Shown one piece after another: positions 29,886 to 40,989 of a stretch of 63,795 bases of DNA. The notes under the pieces were generated by a model. It saw only the letters and a program-made list of their open reading frames with translations, had not been told where the DNA came from and made no database searches. The DNA is from Bremia lactucae (taxonomy: Eukaryota; Oomycota; Peronosporomycetes; Peronosporales; Peronosporaceae): contig NC_090619.1 of assembly GCF_004359215.1 (NCBI RefSeq), forward strand, positions 4,665,356 through 4,729,150, in the 5' to 3' direction. Both the position numbers and the translations under genes were made by a program. Within the stretch, counting starts at the first letter, position 1, and each line of letters opens with the position of its first letter.

Positions 29886-30424
29886 GATCAGAGCTTTTCA
29901 AACTCAAGCAAAGCAAGTGTGATGTTTACGCTTATGCTCAGCACATACGACTCTTAGCGAATTGTATCACAATTAACCCAGTTCATGAACACACGTTGAT
30001 CACGGTGTTTATGCAAGGTCTTATGGATGGTTCCGTAAAGACCCACCTGTTCCGCTTGGAACTACATACGCTTGAAGAAGCAATATTCGTAGCGGAACAG
30101 GAGACTTTAGCTTGAGACGGGCTCAAGCTAGCTCGTCATCGTATTGTCCTCCAAGACGACACGAGCGTAAAGGTCCAGAACCTATGAACCTCTCTGATGT
30201 CGAAAGCGGGAAACCTCGCTTTTCGAACAATAAACGATTGCAGAAAGGCAATCGCTGTCAAAAGTTAGAGCACAACTCTCATGAGTATAGTGCCCAACGC
30301 TCAATACCGAGTGGTACTGAACGTAATTATGGACCAAATGACAAAAAGGGCAACGGTCACGGGTCCGACATTGTCGCGAAATCGCAACAGCGAGGCGGAC
30401 CACAAAAAAACGGTCAGGGTCTGT
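29886..30424 (+). pseudogene. Family D Gypsy gag, 5'-truncated
   Basis: Starts inside gag (GELLKLKQGK-equivalent region) and runs through VFMQGLMDGSVKTHLFRLE, QAQASSSSYCPPRRHE and the zinc-knuckle region NRCQKLEHNSHEY. The first and last Cys of the CX2CX4HX4C motif are lost (Gly and Tyr). One frameshift near 30105. Capsid/nucleocapsid protein of an LTR element; non-functional copy. Confidence 0.82.
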
Positions 30425-32790
30425 AGGGGCGCAACGCCCTACTGATCCAGCAAACTCAAGAGAATTTGCAAATCTTTTGACGAAAGTTGCTTCAGAAACA
30501 CAAACATTACGTGTATCGGCACCTGGCGGTGAGGTATCCTTCATCACCTTGAAGCTAAAAGTGACAAATGATTTGTCGCTTAGAGCCTTAGTGGACTGTA
30601 ACGACGAAAAACTTTATTCGGCGCCAGTCGCTAGAGGGTCGTAGGCTCAAATATGTTGAGCGCGGCATCCCTCCAACGATGATGACTGGGCGTCTAGCGA
30701 CAGGCGCATCGATAAAAGTAATGAAACGCGTAGTAAAATTTCACTACACGTTAAAAAATTAACAGTATGATGATGAATTCATCATACTGAATTTGTATGA
30801 CAAGTTTGTTGTCATCCTAGGTTTACCTTGGCTCAGAAAATAATATAAGCCAAGAATGAGCTGGCAGCTTCGATCCGTAAAGATGTCTGCCGCTTGTTCA
30901 TCAGATGGTCATCTGATGAACGTCTTGGAGCGTCCACAAGCGTGTGGATGTCCTACGAGTGTGTGCGATCGCCTCACTTGTGGTACGGTCGTTAGTACGA
31001 CTGCACAAGATCACAATGTGATCACTAATCACCCTGTGGATTCAGCTGCCGGCGGCTGTGCGAATGTACAGGCAGCGCCGAAGGCCCACCACTCGAATAA
31101 GTCGAGCGGATTGAGACATGAATGGACGCCTAGCGGGCGACATTCAAGGAAGATACCGGTTATCCAAAATGGACAACACGATGATCCTAAGTCGAGTAGA
31201 GAGTCGACCGTAGAAGACCTGAGTGAAATAGCGGAATCCTAGTCGAAAGACGTTAAGGAATATGTCCCCACGTAGTTGAGGAGAAATCTCCTAAAATAGT
31301 TAATGCTGAAGTGACTAGACTTCAGTATCCCGAGGGATTGATCTTTCGGCAGCCTGTGGATATATCCCAGGGAGAAACTGAGACATTGAATGGCTTGATT
31401 AATGACTGATCAAGAGTAGGCGCTTATACTCTAGATCTGTATGCGCCTCCGAAGTTAACTTCGGAGATAACTCAACTACCAACCCTAGAATCCAAGCTGT
31501 TCTTGAGAGATCTGCATAGTGAAAGAATCAAGCAGATCTGCGTACTCGTCACAGAGGACGAATACGTAACCGATATTCGGTCAGCGGTAATTTTTGCAGA
31601 GACCAAACGGGTTTTCAACAGCTCATCGATGGACGAAAGTGTCCTCGATGTAAGACTCGGATTAAGAGATATACTACTCAATCCTGGGAGTCATTTAAGA
31701 CAAATCCTTTTTACAAGGATTGATTGGATTCAGAATTGTATTTCCTAAAACAGTTCAATGCGAGTCCCTTAGTATAAAGGCACTCGAGATGAGATCGAGC
31801 TCAAACCAAGATCGAAGTAATGTGTCATGAAGCAGTGGCCACTTCCTCGTAAACAAGTACTTGCGATTGATAAATTCTCTATCGATGTATTATGAGCGGG
31901 CCATCTGAGGAAGTCAACCTCCCCACATAGCTCTTTGACCTTCTGTGTGAGAAAGGCCACAGGAGAGTGGCGGATAGTGCACGCATTCAAACACTGAATG
32001 CTGCAACTGTACCGGCTCAAACGCCGATACCGAGAAAAGACGTTATCGTAGATGGCATGTCTAAGAGTAACATCCATCCCTTTATGGATCTGATGGATGA
32101 ATTTTATCAGATCGTTATGCGTGAACGGGACATCCCGTACACAGCAGTGAGCACTCCCAGTGGGATGCTCTGGGAATGGCTAGTAATGCCACAGTGGCTT
32201 AGTAACGCCCCTACAACATTCAACAGATGCGTAACGAATCTGTTGGGACCGGTGCGAGAATTCGCACCGAGTTATTTTTACGATGTATTCGTCCATAGCC
32301 GAGCCATGGACGGTAAGACGGACGTGGAAGTTCATAAATTTCACGTTCGTCAGGTTCTTACACTTATGCGAAAGCATAAGTTGTACGCAGATCTCAAGAA
32401 GTGTATATTCGCTGCAAGCGAAATAGCAATTTCTTGGGTGCATCGTCGGAAAACACGGCGTGCACCTTGATCCCGAAAAGATCAAGGCAATAACCGACTG
32501 ACCAGTTCCAGCCGATGTCAAAAGACTTAAAAAGCTCCTTGAATTAGCGGCGTATTTGCACAATTAATCCCGCAATTATGCCGAGATGACAGTATATCTC
32601 TCTCGTCTCTTAATAATACGAGAAATTGTTGTGGAATGCTGATTGTTAGCGGTTCTTTGAGGGTATCAAGCAAAGATTGATGCATTCCCTACGATGGGCG
32701 ATTGCAGATCAAGACAGACCATTCCATGTGGTCTGTGACGACAGCGATTTCGCAATCGGCTGTGCGTTAATGCAATGCCGGGTCCGAAGA
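30425..32790 (+). pseudogene. Family D Gypsy protease-RT-RNase H, integrase deleted
   Basis: The protease region 30480-30700 is eroded (CNDEKLYSAPVARGS in place of the DCGAS active-site block). Linker 30856-31242 (MSWQLRSVKMSAACSSDGH). LTSEITQLPTLESK near 31460. RT 31967-32470 with TPIPRKDVIVDGMSKS, VSTPSGMLWEWLVMPQWLSN and SYFYDVFVHSR, where the catalytic YFDD has become YFYD. RNase H starts (SLRWAIADQDRPFHVVCD, FAIGCALMQ) and stops at the fusion to the antisense ORF at about 32777-32790. Stops at 32470 and 32500. Confidence 0.85.
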
Positions 32791-33430
32791 TCATCGAAAC
32801 CACGATGTGCAGAAGACAGCTTATTACGAAGAGCGTAAAATTTTCGTTCGTACTCCAACATGGAGTACGCACTCTTCGAATGGTCTTTCAACCGATCGAT
32901 GAAGTGATCCTGCAGCGTCTCGTGGTCAAGTCCCTCATCCAAATCATGGAGGAAGTGATCGAGTTTGTCGATTTTCGACTCTAGATCCGACACTTGGGCC
33001 GGTTCTAATATTCCTTCCTCCGCTACAACTATTAGTGGATTCCCACGGTGATCAACGTTTCCTCGTGAAACGTATTCAAAACCACTGTGATGTGAAGGGG
33101 TACCGAATGCGTTATCTGCTCGCTGGCGCGGTTATCCACCTTCACATGACAGCTGGGAACCTCGTCCCCAGCTGGTTGTTGACGTTGAGGGCCTCGTCAG
33201 TATGACGAGATTCATGAGTGGAAGATACTACGGCAGACGTTCCATCTGCCGCAAGAGATAACAGTGCTTCACCGCGGCTGCACGAACTGCAGCCGAAAGT
33301 GCAGCACTTTCAACACCCCGCATAAGTTAATTCTTCATGCGATGGAATTTAAAATGATGGTCTTGACCAATCAACATCATTTTAAAATTAAGTGGTCACA
33401 TAGTGACCACTTCATCCAATGACAGTCAGA
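32791..33430 (-). pseudogene. Antisense ORF of family D, partial
   Basis: Minus strand: VSDLESKIDKLDHFLHDLDE coiled-coil-like block (32993-32800), upstream of it AGDE/PSCHVKVDNRAS-type text. An internal deletion near 33199-33215 joins directly to the N-terminal SSAAV...ALLSLA region at 33220-33330. The leader up to the polypurine tract is present. So most of the middle, including the Cys motif, is missing in this copy. Confidence 0.6.
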
Positions 33431-33437
33431 GTGATTG

Positions 33438-33456
33438 TCGTTTGAGGGAGGGGTGA
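33438..33456 (+). other. Polypurine tract of the D element
   Basis: cgtttgagggaggggtga directly before TGTAAGGGGG. Equivalent to the reversed tracts at 14177 and 35918. Confidence 0.7.
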
Positions 33457-33908
33457 TGTAAGGGGGTGTATCGTTACATGAAATTAACACTTAAAGGTTG
33501 TTTATTAATATATTATCTAAAAGGTAAATAATATTTGGAGGATATTACTTTATACAGTAATGTTCAGAATTCTTATCCATAAATAGGTATAGACCATTAT
33601 ATCTATTTATTCCGGAGACTAATCAGCTGTAGAGATAAACAAAAGAGAGAGACAGATAAGATAAGATAAGAATTCCGTTGCATGTTTACTATTAGTTTAT
33701 AATTAAGTTAGAGTTAACAGATAGAAAGAAGAGATGCTTAATTATATCAATACAGTTTTCATTTTACCCTTTTTAAGCTAGTTACCTTAAAGAGAAGTCT
33801 TCCTCTGCACGTACTAGTGTACGTGAAATAACGTAAGGCACCACACGCAACTGAAGCAGTGCGAAGTGGACTTGTAGTGAAGCAGTACAAGTCGTAGTGC
33901 TTCGTTAC
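33457..33908 (+). repeat. 3' LTR, family D
   Basis: 452 bp, from TGTAAGGGGGTGTATCG to ...CGTAGTGCTTCGTTAC (terminal CA degraded). Homologous to 13734-14176 and 35479-35917 reversed. Follows D pol, aORF and polypurine tract in the expected order. Confidence 0.85.
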
Positions 33909-34161
33909 TCATACCATACACGGGTGTTAGCGGACATTGCGCTCAAAAAGTTAATGTGGCAGAGCGGAGATCGAGCTCACTGGAATCATGTCGATTCTTT
34001 ACATCTTGCTTTGAAGTACATCGATACCATTCAATTTTTTTGACGCTAAGGAAAGCAATTTTGCTCAGAAAATTAAATCGTTTGGTATCAGCTGGAATCT
34101 GGATGCCAGAAAATCGACGCATCGATTAGTGCCTGGTGCTTGTAATATCCAATTCTCATCG

Positions 34162-34230
34162 TGTAACGGGGCACTGCCGACTTGTACTGCTTCAGTACAA
34201 GTCCACTTCGTACTGCTTCAGTGCGAGTGG
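34162..34230 (-). repeat. LTR fragment, family D (terminal 69 bp)
   Basis: tgtaacggggcactgccgac... up to gcgagtgg. It abuts LTR C exactly at 34231. Confidence 0.85.
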
Positions 34231-34737
34231 TGTAATGGGGCCCACATCGGCTGGAGAACCGTTGTTATGATACATTTACTTTATGGGTAAAATACCCTTT
34301 TATCTAATTTTAAAATAGTTAGTTACTTAATCCCATTTATTATGGGTAACAATTGTGTTCGCCGCCAGATATAAATCTGGCGGCCAAAATCTATATTAAA
34401 TTAGCTAGGATAAGGTTTTAAGGTTTTAAGATTTATATAATTTAATAAAATGCAGTTCCCCTTTTGCTCTTAAAGCGTTAAGTGCCTTCCTAAGGCTTGC
34501 GCATTGATCTGTAAGAGAAAGAAGCCTTTCTAAGGTATATTCTCTTGGGCATTTGTTGCCACTTGGTTAGGCTGAAGGCCTCAAAGTTGCAAGAAACTAG
34601 GATTCTTTTCACTTTAATAGCTTGTAGGACACCCTGAGTTGTTAAACCCATTAGTTCAATAGAACTAAGTGACTCTATGAGTCTGAAAGTCTTCCTCTGA
34701 CTGTAGGAGCGAGATAGCTCCGCTTCATCTGGTAGCT
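34231..34737 (+). repeat. 5' LTR, family C
   Basis: TGTAATGGGGCCCA to AGCTCCGCTTCA, 507 bp, followed two bases later by a PBS and then gag. Homologous fragment at 5650-6147. Confidence 0.75.
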
Positions 34738-34739
34738 CT

Positions 34740-34758
34740 CGTAGTCAATCTACGCCTG
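34740..34758 (+). other. Primer-binding site of the family C element
   Basis: TGGTAGCTCTCGTAGTCAA, two bases after the LTR; matches the PBS type at 37413. Confidence 0.65.
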
Positions 34759-34787
34759 AGTATTTTAAAGACTTATCCCTCACGAAA

Positions 34788-35410
34788 ATGGAAGAGGTTC
34801 CAGAATTGTCAGAAACGCAACGCGCCGCTTATGACAAGCTCAAAACCTTATTTGGGCTTGAACACGTGGAATTGATTACCTCCCAGGGACCAGAGGTCCT
34901 GCATGCGAGGCTTGAAGCCTTTATGCGGTACGAAGCCTCCCTGATCGGTCAGGTACAGGACCATTTAGCGGCATCCATGCCAACCCGTACATCTCTGTAC
35001 CTGACTCAGAGCCGAAAGCTCGCCCTTTAACTGTAAATGTGAAAACATTTGAGGGGAAAGAGGTTGACAATCTCCCTTTTTAGATTAAGCAGATGGAAAT
35101 GTCCATTAATTCTGCCTTGTTCTTAACAGAACGGCAAAAGGTAGCTATGGCCATTTCCAAACTTGGAGGTAGAGCCATGGAGTGGGCACCATCGTGCAGC
35201 ACGTCCATAAACGACGCTTTTCCCTCATGCATCGTTTTGAATGTGGAGATTAGCAGTGCGGGACTGTGGTCACGACATGTCGTGAGAGTGCTTACAAATA
35301 AGCAATTAAACCGGTTATATGGGAACAAGGCAGCAATGAAAGCTGAAACTCGACAAAGGCTTCGCGCCATTTGTGTAAAGTGCCAGAGCTCATCAAAAAA
35401 AATATAAAGC
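34788..35410 (+). pseudogene. Family C Gypsy gag, truncated
   Basis: The open frame from ATG 34788 (MEEVPELSETQRAAYDKLKT, 80 codons) ends at 35030. After a stop and frame changes, [14 protein letters not shown] and the capsid-like block MSINSALFLTERQKVAMAIS, KLGGRAMEWAPSCSTSINDAF appear (35093-35230). The last block is the usual Retrotrans_gag core. Nothing of pol follows; a D-family LTR begins at 35479. Confidence 0.8.
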
Positions 35411-35478
35411 ACTTTACAGAAAATCTTGGACAGAGGGTTGACAATAAAGAATGCTGACGTGGCGGGATTGCTTGTGGG

Positions 35479-35917
35479 TGAAACGGGGCACTGCCGACTT
35501 GTAATGCTTCAGTACAAGTCCACTTCGCACTGTTTCGGTGCGAGTGGTGCCTTACGTCACTTCACGTACACTAGTACGTGCAGAGGAAGACTCTCTTTAA
35601 AACACTTGCTTTAGAGAGGGCTAAAATAAAACTGTTTTAATATAATTAAGTTCCTCTGTTTCTATCTAATTAATACTAACTTAATTACATACTAATACAA
35701 TACATGTAATAAAGTCTTATCTGTCTCTCTCATTGCGTGCGTCCAGTGCTGACTGGACCGCGGAGCAAGTAGATATAATTGCCCATATATTTCAATGGAT
35801 CAGCTTTCCGAAATTACTATATAAAGAAAAATTCTCCAAATATTCTCTACCTTTTAGATAATATATTAATTAACAGCCCTTAAGTGTTAATTTCATGTAA
35901 CGATACACCCCGTTACA
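35479..35917 (-). repeat. LTR, family D (3' LTR of a minus-strand element)
   Basis: TGAAACGGGGCAC...CACCCCGTTACA, 439 bp, next to a reversed polypurine tract (35918-35933) and a D antisense ORF on the plus strand. Confidence 0.85.
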
Positions 35918-36002
35918 TCACCCCTTCCTTAAACAACAATCACTCTGACTACCATTAAACACAGTGGTCACTTTAAGACCACTTAATTGAAAACGATGTT
36001 GA

Positions 36003-37247
36003 TTGGTCAGAACCATCATTTTTTATGTTTTTCGCATAATTAACGAGTCCATGCGGTATGGGATTGTGCGGCGCCTTCGGCTACGGTACATGCAGCCGCG
36101 GGTGGCGCATTATTGTCTCTTACGGCAGAGTTTCGTCTGCCGTAGTATCTTCTTCTCCTGCAATACTACATGTTTTGGGTGCACGTGGTGAGTCACCACG
36201 TGAGTGCGACCCCTCTTTGGAGGTCGACTATGAATGCGAGTTGGACGAAATGGCCGACTCGGGGAGAGCAGAACAGTCGCCTGATCGTCGTCAGGCGGCT
36301 GACAACGAGACTTCAAATGAGGGGGCTCAATCTCTATAAACATGCTAAATGCATTCGCTATAGCATGTTTGGTTCTGACGCTGAGGATGATTCCTCATCG
36401 CCAGCACCGTCTCCTGTGCCGTCAACCTCACATATTTCTGTGCGTGGTGATGATGATGGCCTAAGCCATCGTCATAAAAGTTCTTGTGTTACCCCTGCTT
36501 CAGGGGGTACCACTCAGGGGAGCGTAGACACCTAACTGTCTCGTCTTGCCCCTGAAAAGAAGCCGTGGCTTTTGCCCAAACGGCTAATTAATAGCTTGTC
36601 TGGAGAGACTACTCCTCACAATAAATATCTCTTATTTATTGCAACAAAGCAACATGGCCTTGATCCCAGCGCGAAGAACTTTCGCGCTGAGGAAGATTTG
36701 TATCTCGATACTTTCTTAAGCATCGATGGTATAGTGGCAACAATAAGCGAGATAAAGTCTCGCTTATGCAGGCCTGGAATGTTTTTTTGCAATGTCAAAG
36801 ACATTGGACGCGAAGCCTGGCTTCATAAACTTAACGCGATCCGCGTTAAGTTTAAGAAGCGAACTCCAACCGGTGCAAGAATTCAACTGAATCAGTTCCT
36901 CATCACGGTGGTTTAGAATACGTTCCACAAGGAAACGTTGACTTTCGTGAAAATCAACCAATGGTTGTGGTGGAGGAGGGAAAATTAGATCCAGACATGT
37001 GTGTCGGATCTAGAGGTGAAGTTCGACAATCTCGACCACTACCTACATGTAATGGAGGAGGTCTTGAACAGAAGCGCGGTAAGCGTCGCTCGTTGGAGCA
37101 GATGGTGCAGGTTCACCGTATCGAACGGTTGGAAGACCGTTCGAAGACTGCGTAAACAATTTTGGAGTACGAACGGAAGTATCACACTCTTCATGATGAG
37201 CTGTCGTCAGCTCGTCGCGGTTTTCAGGATCTTCCGACCACAGAAGA
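36003..37247 (+). pseudogene. Antisense ORF of family D, broken copy
   Basis: Same order as 14292-15815: NESMRYG, Ala-rich stretch, CDPSLEVDYECELDEMAD (near 36208-36255), SSPAPSPVPS (36394-36423). Then 36572-36870 in one frame with ETTPHNKYLLFIATKQHGLD, SAKNFRAEEDLYLDTFLSID and KDIGREAWLHKLNAIRVKFK. The middle part with the Cys motif is deleted. The text resumes at GG.EYVPQGNVDF and the coiled-coil-like VSDLEVKFDNLDHYLH (37001). It extends slightly past the fusion point seen in the other copies, to about 37245 (TTEEFNYI). Confidence 0.58.
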
Positions 37248-37410
37248 ATTTAATTATATAAATTTATTTTTATCCCTCTTTAAAGTGTTATAAAGTGAGT
37301 CTTCCTCTGCTACTACTTGTGTACGTGAAGTGACGTGTGGCACCATTTGCACTGAAGCAGTGCAAAGTGGACTTGTACTGAAGCAGTACAAGTCGTAGTG
37401 CCCCGTTACA
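37248..37410 (+). repeat. 5' LTR 3'-part, family D
   Basis: Matches the last third of 33457-33908 and ends GCCCCGTTACA at 37410. Contains two perfect hairpins with AAG loops (37346-37366 and 37371-37393). PBS and gag follow. Confidence 0.85.
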
Positions 37411-37412
37411 CC

Positions 37413-37431
37413 TGGTAGCACTTCGTAGTCC
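37413..37431 (+). other. Primer-binding site of the D element
   Basis: TGGTAGCACTTCGTAGTCC, two bases after the LTR end. It shows that the true D direction is the one that reads gag-pol on this strand. Confidence 0.75.
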
Positions 37432-37460
37432 GTTTAAGGACCACAGCTCTATCATCTAAC

Positions 37461-38640
37461 ATGGCCATGTCAGATGATAATGGAAATATGCATCACGCTT
37501 CGCGAGATAGCTACTTCTTTCTAAGTGACATAGAAAGGAGTGCGGTCGAACGAATGAGTTCGGCCGTAGGAAACGATGCCATCTTGGCGATGCTGTCCAA
37601 TTTGGACAGAGATGGCCTCCATTCAGCCATCGTCAAGTTCATACAAGATGAACTTGACGAGATGAAGGAGAAGGTAGCCTTGCTGAATCAGCAAGGCTCT
37701 CAACAGGCAGAACTGTTGAGGTTACAACAGGTACAGACCCCTGTACCTGGGATGACGCATACGCGTCGTCCGGGAACCTTAAAGATAGACATCTCTATGT
37801 ATAGGGAGTCGAAGAGGACTCCCTTTTAAGGTGATTCGTCGAATTTGACGTCATTAAGGCTCGTCACATCGTCGGCTAGCAAATGCAAGTCGCATTTGCT
37901 CAATCGAATATATCAGGTCGTGCCAAAACTTGAGCACTAGGCCTCAAGTTGCGCACCCATATGTATTTTGGCTCGCTAGAGGCTTTTAAAGGCCGGCTCA
38001 AACAGAAGTTTGAACCGCCTATAGCTGAGTACAGAGCTCGAACAGAAATTTTGAAACTCAAGCAAGGCAAGCGTGATGTTCACGCTTATGCCCATCATAT
38101 CCGACTCTTAGCGAGTTGTATCACGAACAACCCAGTTCATGAATGCACGTTGATTACGGTGTTCATGCAAGGTCTTACGGATGGTCCCGTAAAGATTTAC
38201 CGGTTCCACTTGGAACTGGATACGCTGGAAGAAGCAGTATCCGTTGCGGAACAGGAAGACTTTAGTTTGAAACAGGCTCAAGCTAATTTGTCATCGTATA
38301 GTCCTCCGAGACGACAAGAGCTTGGAGGTCGAGAACCTATGGACCTCTCTTACGTCGTAAGCGAGAGACCTCGCTTTTCGAACACTACGCGATTGCGGAG
38401 ATGCAATCGCTGTCAAAATTTAGGTCACTACGCTCATGAGTGCAGTGCCTCACGCCCAGTACCGAGAAGTGCTAAACGTAATTATGGACAGAATGCCAAA
38501 AAGGTGAACGGTAGCGAGTCTGACGTTATTGCGAAATCGCAACAGCGAGGCGGACCGCCGAAAAGCTCATTTCGCCTTTCCCTTAAATAAAATCAGAACT
38601 AATGACTATATTTTTTATATCTAAAAAACGGTCGGGGTCA
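37461..38640 (+). pseudogene. Family D Gypsy gag, nearly complete
   Basis: ATG 37461 opens 122 codons (MAMSDDNGNMHHASRDSYFF, ERMSSAVGNDAILAMLSNLD, FIQDELDEMKEKVALLNQQG, coiled-coil-like), then frameshifts near 37827. The rest is open at 37949-38590: YFGSLEAFKGRLKQKFEPP, DVHAYAHHIRLLASC, ITVFMQGLTDGPVKIY, and an intact zinc knuckle CNRCQNLGHYAHEC (CX2CX4HX4C, near 38400-38440). Best-preserved gag in the window. A short AT-rich insertion (about 38568-38625) disturbs the end, and the next segment is inverted. Confidence 0.88.
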
Positions 38641-38661
38641 GTAGGGGCGGGCCGCTATTCC

Positions 38662-40138
38662 AGGTCAGAGAGCTATATGGGGAGGTTGACTTTCTTACAT
38701 GGCCTGAGTTTAATCGATCGATACAGAATTTATCGATCGCAAGTACTCGTTCACGAGGCAGTGGTCACTGCTTCATGATATAGTACTTCGAGCCCGCTTT
38801 GAGCTCGATTTCATGTCGAGTGCCTTTATCCTTAGGCAACTCGCATGTAACTACTTCAGGGAATACATCCCTAAATCTAACTAAATCTTTGTATAAAGGA
38901 TTTGTTTAAGTGACTCCCAGGATTGAGTAGGATATCTCTAAATCCAGGACACTTTCGTCCATCGATGAGCTGCTGAGAATCCGTTCGTTTTCTGCAAAAT
39001 TACCACTGACCGAACATCGGTTACGTATTCGTTCTCTGTGACGAGTACGCAGATCTGCTTGATTCTTCCACTATGCAGATCTTCAAGAAGCGTTTAGGAT
39101 CTAGGGTTGGTAATTGAGTTATCTCCGAAGTTAACGTCGGAGGCGCATACAGATTAAGAGCATAAGCGCCTACTCTTGATATGTCATCAACCAAGACATT
39201 CAATTTCTCCGTTTCTTCCTGGGATCCTATTTCCACAGGCTGCCGGGGGATTAATCACTCGGGATGCTAAGTCAAGTCACTTTAGCATTAACTATTTGAG
39301 GACCTTTCTCCTTATGTATATACGTGGGGACTTATTCTCTCAACGCCTTCCGACTGTGATTGCGCAATCACAGTCGGGTCCTCTACGGTCAACTCTCTAC
39401 TCGACCTAGGGTCATCGTGTTGTCCCTTTTGGACAACCTGTATCTTCCTTGGATGTCGCCCGCTAGGCGTACATTCATGTCTCAATCCACTCGACCTCTT
39501 CGAGTGGTGGACCTTCGGCGCTGCCTGTGCAATAACACAGCCGCCGGCAGATGACTCCACACTGTGATTGGTAATCACACTGTGATCTTGTGCAGTTGTA
39601 CTAACGACCGTACCACCAGTGAGGCCATCGCACTCACTCGTAGTACATACACACGCTTGTGGACGTTCATGACGTTAATCAGATGGCCATCTTATGAACA
39701 AGTGGCAGGCATCTTTACGGATCGATGCTGCCAGCTGATTCTTGGCTCATACTTTCTGAGCCAAGGAAAACCTACGATGACATCAAATTGTCATCCAAAT
39801 CCAGTACGATGAAATCAGCATCATACTGTAAATCTTCTAACGTGTAGTCAAATCTCACTACGCGTTTCATTACTGTTATCGATGCGCCTGTCGCTAGACG
39901 CACCGCCATCTTCGTTAAAGGATGTCGCACTCAGAATATTGAGCCTACGCCCCTCTAGCGACTGGCGATAAATAAAGTTATTCGACGCCTCACAGTCCAC
40001 GAGAGCTCTATGTGACAAATCATTGTCACTTTTAACTTCAAGGTGATGAGGGATACCTCATCGCCAGGTGCAGACACATAATGACTGTGTGGCTGGAGCA
40101 ACTTTCGTCAAGAGATTGCAAATTTTCTTGACGTTGCT
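38662..40138 (-). pseudogene. Inverted protease-linker segment of the same D element
   Basis: Read on minus: start of protease region near 40130 (LTKVAPATQSLC-like; ECVDCEASNNFIYRQSLEG-like near 39980), linker with MSQ/HECTPSGRHPRKIQVVQKG (39500-39400) and LTSEITQLPTLDPKRFLKIC (near 39115), ending just before RT (near 38662). It sits between plus-strand gag and plus-strand RT whose sequence is otherwise continuous, so the segment flipped inside one element. Confidence 0.8.
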
Positions 40139-40144
40139 CTGGGT

Positions 40145-40989
40145 GTGCGAAAGGCCACAGGAGGGTGGCGGATAGTGCACGCATTCAATAAACTGAATGC
40201 TGCAACGGTACCGGCTCAAACGCCGATACCTAGAAAAGACGTAATCATAGATGGTATGTCTAAGAGTACCATCTTTTCGTCTATGGATCTGATGGATGAA
40301 TTTTATCAGATCGTTATGCGTGAACGGGACATCCCGTACACAGCAGTGAGCACTCCCAGTGGGATGCTCTGGGAATGGCTAGTAATGCCACAGTGGCTTA
40401 GTAACGCCCCTACAACATTCAACAGATGCGTAACGAATCTGTTGGGACCGGTGCGAGAATTCGCACCGAGTTATTTTTACGATGTATTCGTCCATAGCCG
40501 AGCCATGGACGGTAAGACGGACGTGGAAGTTCATAAATTTCACGTTCGTCAGGTTCTTACACTTATGCGAAAGCATAAGTTGTACGCAGATCTCAAGAAG
40601 TGTATATTCGCTGCAAGCGAAATAGCAATTTCTTGGGTGCATCGTCGGAAAACACGGCGTGCACCTTGATCCCGAAAAGATCAAGGCAATAACCGACTGA
40701 CCAGTTCCAGCCGATGTCAAAAGACTTAAAAAGCTCCTTGAATTAGCGGCGTATTTGCACAATTAATCCCGCAATTATGCCGAGATGACAGTATATCTCT
40801 CTCGTCTCTTAATAATACGAGAAATTGTTGTGGAATGCTGATTGTTAGCGGTTCTTTGAGGGTATCAAGCAAAGATTGATGCATTCCCTACGATGGGCGA
40901 TTGCAGATCAAGACAGACCATTCCATGTGGTCTGTGACGACAGCGATTTCGCAATCGGCTGTGCGTTAATGCAATGCCGGGTCCGAAGA
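40145..40989 (+). pseudogene. Family D Gypsy RT and partial RNase H
   Basis: Resumes at RKATGGWRIVHAFNKLNAAT, TPIPRKDVIIDGMSKSTI, then VSTPSGMLWEWLVMPQWLSN and SYFYDVFVHSR (same YFYD lesion as at 32270). From 40283 on it appears base-identical to 32084 onward. Stops at 40669. RNase H ends at FAIGCALMQ fused to the antisense ORF. Confidence 0.87.

Noticed and set aside
36100..36320. CRISPR-like array suggested by the many short palindromes
   Set aside because: The stems differ in sequence and spacing, and the context is a eukaryotic retroelement.
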